Assembly (NCBI GenBank): GCA_963991145.1
Contig: CAXDOZ010000118.1
Coordinates: 1-7,274, forward strand
Source of the DNA: CAXDOZ01 sp963991145
GTDB lineage: Bacteria; Bacteroidota; Bacteroidia; Chitinophagales; JABDMM01
Direction: 5' to 3'
Length of the DNA stretch: 7,274 nt
The notes under the pieces were generated by a model. The model ran no database searches and had not been told where the DNA came from. It saw only the letters and a program-made list of their open reading frames with translations. Positions 4,637 through 7,274 of this stretch are shown piece by piece. A program made the translations under genes and the position numbers. Numbering within the stretch: position 1 is the stretch's first letter; each line of letters begins with the position of its first letter.

Positions 4637-7072
4637 ATGGCGCAAAGCACAAAGACAGAAATCCGAAAATCTGCTGTTTCCCCAAAAAACAGCGCCTGCT
4701 ATCACTGTGGTGATAAGCTTCCCGCTAAACCTTTAATTTTTCAGGAACACTCCTTTTGCTGCTCAGGCTGCAAGACCGTTTATCAAATCCTGAGTGATAA
4801 TGGCCTGGAAACATTCTATAGCCTGAATGGTGATCTGAAAGGGAATCGGCCCGAAGGGCAAAATTATATCTATGATGTGCTTGAAGAGGAGACGGTACTT
4901 TCCCATTTCCTTCTCTACCAGGATGATCAGTTAACTAAGCTTCGATTTATTCTACCAGGGATCCACTGCTCTGCCTGTATTTGGCTATTGGAGAACCTGC
5001 AGCAATTGAATTCCGGCATTCGAAATTCGCATGTCAATTTCCCAAAGAAGGAGATCACTATAACCTTTGCCCATCAAGAGCTTTCAGCAAAAGACCTTGC
5101 CTTATTACTGCACTCTTTAGGCTATCCTCCAGATCTGCATTTGGATAATAGCGGCTCTGAAAAGGATTCGCAACAAAGCATAAATAAGGACCTGCTCATC
5201 AGAATTGGAGTAGCAGGATTCTGTTTCGGAAATATCATGCTGCTTAGCTTCCCTGAATATCTGGGGGCAAGCAGCCTCGAGCAACAATACGCCCGACTAT
5301 TCTCATATCTGAACTTGCTTTTGAGCTTTCCAGTCCTGTTCTACTCGGGTTGGCCATATCTCAACTCTGCCTTTAAGAGCATAAGAAGCAAGCAGTTAAA
5401 TCTGGATGTACCGATTGCGCTTGGGATGTTAGCGATCTTCAGCAGATCGGCTTATGAGATTCTATCTGCTACTGGAGTAGGTTTTATGGATTCACTGGCT
5501 GGATTTGTTTTCTTTCTTCTTCTCGGAAGATGGTTTCAGGATAGAACTTATCAGCACCTCTCCTTTGAGCGGAATTACAAATCATTTCTTCCGCTTGCAA
5601 TCCTTAAAAAGGACAATGACCACTTCAGTCCTACCCGAATCGAATCCATTGAAGCTGGTGATGAGTTGAGGATCAGATTCGGCGAGGTGATCCCGGTAGA
5701 TGGGGTTCTCCTTTCTGAGCGGGCTAATATCGATTACAGTTTTGTAACGGGTGAATCGCAGGCTAAGGCAGTAAGCAAGGGAAGCAGATTATTCGCGGGC
5801 GGAAAGGTAGCAGGAGCAATGATCGAAATGCAATCGGGATCTTCTGTTTCTGCTTCAAGATTAGCTCAACTATGGGAAGAGAGCGAGAGTAAAAAGGAGC
5901 TCGACCAGGGCTTCCAGTTTACAGATTACATCGCCAAATACTTTACAGTTGCTGTGATTGCCATCGCTATTTCTGCAGGTATTTTTTGGTGGGCTAGCGC
6001 CGATTTAAGTAAAGCTGCACTTGTTTTTACTTCGGTTCTTATTGTTGCTTGTCCCTGCGCTCTGGCATTATCGGCTCCATTCACGTTCGGGAACCTGATC
6101 AGGAGATTGGCCCGACATAATATCTATTTCAAGAATGCTAAATCTGCTGAAAGGCTAAGTCAGGTGGATAGTTTGGTTTTCGATAAGACCGGAACCTTGA
6201 CAAGCCAGGAAAATAGCAGGATCCAACATCGGGGCGAAGCCCTAAGCCCGGAGGATGAGGAGTTGATAAAATCGCTTACAGCAAACTCACTGCATCCCCT
6301 TTCCAGAGCGATCTACAAAGAGCTCGAGGGCCGCGATCTGGAGTTAAGCAATTTTGATGAACAACCCGGAAAGGGAATCTCAGGAGTGATAAATGGCTCG
6401 AAGGTGGAACTGGGAAGCCTGAGCTTTATCGCTAAAGACCTGCCGGAAGGATATGAAACTGAAAGTGGTTCTGAAGTCCACATTCGGATCAATGAGCGAT
6501 ATCTGGGATACTTCCACATCCAAAATGAATACAGGGAGGGAGTTCTTGATGTGATCTCTAACCTGAAGAAGGAATTCCCTGTCCATATTCTGTCTGGTGA
6601 CTCCGACAGAGAACAGGGTTTCCTTGAATCTGAACTGGGAGCTGACGTTCCAATGCGATTTAGACAGCTGCCTCAGGATAAGAAGGATTTTGTTGAAGGA
6701 TTAGAGGCAAAAGGGTCAAATGTTGCAATGTTTGGTGACGGATTGAATGATGCAGGTGCATTGCTCTCAACTTCGGTTGGGGTCTCCGTAGTGGATCAGG
6801 TTAACACCTTCACCCCTGCTTCAGATGTGATCATGAAGGGGAGTCAATTGTCATTATTAGACAATTTGTTGACTTATGCCCGCGATTCAAGGTTTATTCT
6901 TCGAGCCAGTCTGATCCTATCACTACTCTATAATGTAATTGGTTTGGGCTTCGCCCTGATGGGTATTTTGACTCCGTTAGTAGCTGCAATCCTAATGCCA
7001 TTGAGCAGTATTAGCGTTGTGATTTTTGTAACTCTACTCTCTAATTTCTTCGGACTAAAACGATCACTTTAA
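4637..7072 (+). CDS. ccoI: Copper-translocating P1B-type ATPase CcoI/FixI for cbb3 oxidase assembly
   Basis: This 811-residue inner-membrane ATPase exports Cu(I) for the copper centre of cbb3-type cytochrome c oxidase. The N-terminus has a cysteine-rich metal-binding domain (C21-x2-C24 and C41-C42-x2-C45), characteristic of the CcoI/FixI group. An HMA domain with GIHCSAC (C111, C114) follows. Predicted helices lie at about 186-205, 222-240, 257-270, 284-300, 434-452, 461-484, 753-778 and 780-803. The TGES actuator motif is at 371-374, the transport motif CPC at 472-474, the phosphorylated aspartate at D516 in DKTGT, the nucleotide-binding HP at 553-554 and the hinge GDGLND at 700-705. Late membrane motifs include YN (765-766) and MPLSS (788-792), as in Cu(I) ATPases. 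All catalytic residues are present and length is normal. The ATG at 4637 leaves the full cysteine domain intact. The next gene, ccoS, starts 2 bases after the stop, confirming the cbb3 role over general copper detoxification (CopA). Confidence 0.95.
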   Translation: MAQSTKTEIRKSAVSPKNSACYHCGDKLPAKPLIFQEHSFCCSGCKTVYQILSDNGLETFYSLNGDLKGNRPEGQNYIYDVLEEETVLSHFLLYQDDQLTKLRFILPGIHCSACIWLLENLQQLNSGIRNSHVNFPKKEITITFAHQELSAKDLALLLHSLGYPPDLHLDNSGSEKDSQQSINKDLLIRIGVAGFCFGNIMLLSFPEYLGASSLEQQYARLFSYLNLLLSFPVLFYSGWPYLNSAFKSIRSKQLNLDVPIALGMLAIFSRSAYEILSATGVGFMDSLAGFVFFLLLGRWFQDRTYQHLSFERNYKSFLPLAILKKDNDHFSPTRIESIEAGDELRIRFGEVIPVDGVLLSERANIDYSFVTGESQAKAVSKGSRLFAGGKVAGAMIEMQSGSSVSASRLAQLWEESESKKELDQGFQFTDYIAKYFTVAVIAIAISAGIFWWASADLSKAALVFTSVLIVACPCALALSAPFTFGNLIRRLARHNIYFKNAKSAERLSQVDSLVFDKTGTLTSQENSRIQHRGEALSPEDEELIKSLTANSLHPLSRAIYKELEGRDLELSNFDEQPGKGISGVINGSKVELGSLSFIAKDLPEGYETESGSEVHIRINERYLGYFHIQNEYREGVLDVISNLKKEFPVHILSGDSDREQGFLESELGADVPMRFRQLPQDKKDFVEGLEAKGSNVAMFGDGLNDAGALLSTSVGVSVVDQVNTFTPASDVIMKGSQLSLLDNLLTYARDSRFILRASLILSLLYNVIGLGFALMGILTPLVAAILMPLSSISVVIFVTLLSNFFGLKRSL

Positions 7073-7074
7073 CA

Positions 7075-7272
7075 ATGTCGGCTATATATATATTGATCTT
7101 CTTCAGCCTGATAATTGCAGTAGGATTTCTGATTGCATTTTTCGTCAGTGTAAAGAGCGGGCAGTATGATGATACAGATTCTCCTGCTGTTCGAATGCTG
7201 ATTGATGAACAAGCAGAAAAAGAGGAAAAAGAAGAGGAAGAAAAGGATGATGATTTAAACACATATAACTAA
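7075..7272 (+). CDS. ccoS: cbb3-type cytochrome oxidase assembly protein CcoS
   Basis: This small single-pass membrane protein has 65 residues. A hydrophobic helix spans about residues 4-26 and is followed by the CcoS signature SVKSGQYDDTDSPAVRMLID (25-44), with the conserved SGQYDD, PA.R and D44. CcoS is required for maturation of cbb3 oxidase with its haem and copper cofactors. The tail (45-60) is strongly charged, mostly Glu, Lys and Asp, and is probably cytoplasmic and disordered. The ATG lies 2 bases after the ccoI stop, so the two genes are almost certainly co-transcribed and translationally coupled. The TAA is two bases from the window edge, so any following ccoN/ccoO genes are out of view. 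Confidence 0.93.
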   Translation: MSAIYILIFFSLIIAVGFLIAFFVSVKSGQYDDTDSPAVRMLIDEQAEKEEKEEEEKDDDLNTYN

Positions 7273-7274
7273 AA

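Noticed and set aside
7041..7262. Minus-strand open frame over ccoS rich in serine and phenylalanine
   Set aside because: It is the reverse-complement reading of the purine-rich CcoS tail. CcoS has a clear family motif and this frame has none.

Overview
The window is ordinary chromosomal DNA from a Bacteroidota bacterium, preceded by 61 bases of Illumina/Nextera library adapter that were not trimmed. Three things point to Bacteroidota: a DUF5686-type outer-membrane protein with an N-terminal carboxypeptidase-regulatory-like domain, a CcoI whose N-terminus carries the extra cysteine-rich domain, and TAnnTTTG-type -7 promoter elements close to several gene starts. Base composition is moderate (mid-40s % GC by eye) and looks uniform across the genes. 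I cannot name a genus.

Layout: positions 1-61 are synthetic. Positions 62-113 probably hold the last 16 codons of a truncated upstream gene. A short gap with a candidate promoter follows. Then come two tightly spaced plus-strand genes: a PAPS-dependent sulfotransferase-like protein (196-798) and a YbhN/UPF0104-family polytopic membrane protein of the lysylphosphatidylglycerol-synthase transmembrane/flippase-like group (804-1811, TTG start). Its stop codon overlaps the stop codon of a large minus-strand gene (1808-4351, GTG start) encoding a secreted DUF5686 beta-barrel protein. A 285-bp divergent intergenic region separates that gene from ccoI (4637-7072) and ccoS (7075-7272), which are two bases apart.

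How the genes work together: ccoI-ccoS is an assembly module for cbb3-type cytochrome c oxidase. CcoI exports copper for the oxidase's binuclear centre, and CcoS is needed for cofactor insertion or maturation. The oxidase subunit genes probably lie just past the right edge. Upstream of ccoI sits a perfect-armed FNR/CRP-type palindrome, placed as expected for oxygen-responsive activation from a start point almost at the ATG. The sulfotransferase and membrane protein probably act together on a cell-surface glycan or lipid, but their substrate cannot be read from the sequence. The DUF5686 protein's function is unknown.

I looked for an undescribed system and did not find convincing evidence of one. 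The more useful observations are the adapter contamination, the FNR-like site with its promoter geometry, and the sulfotransferase/membrane-protein pair.
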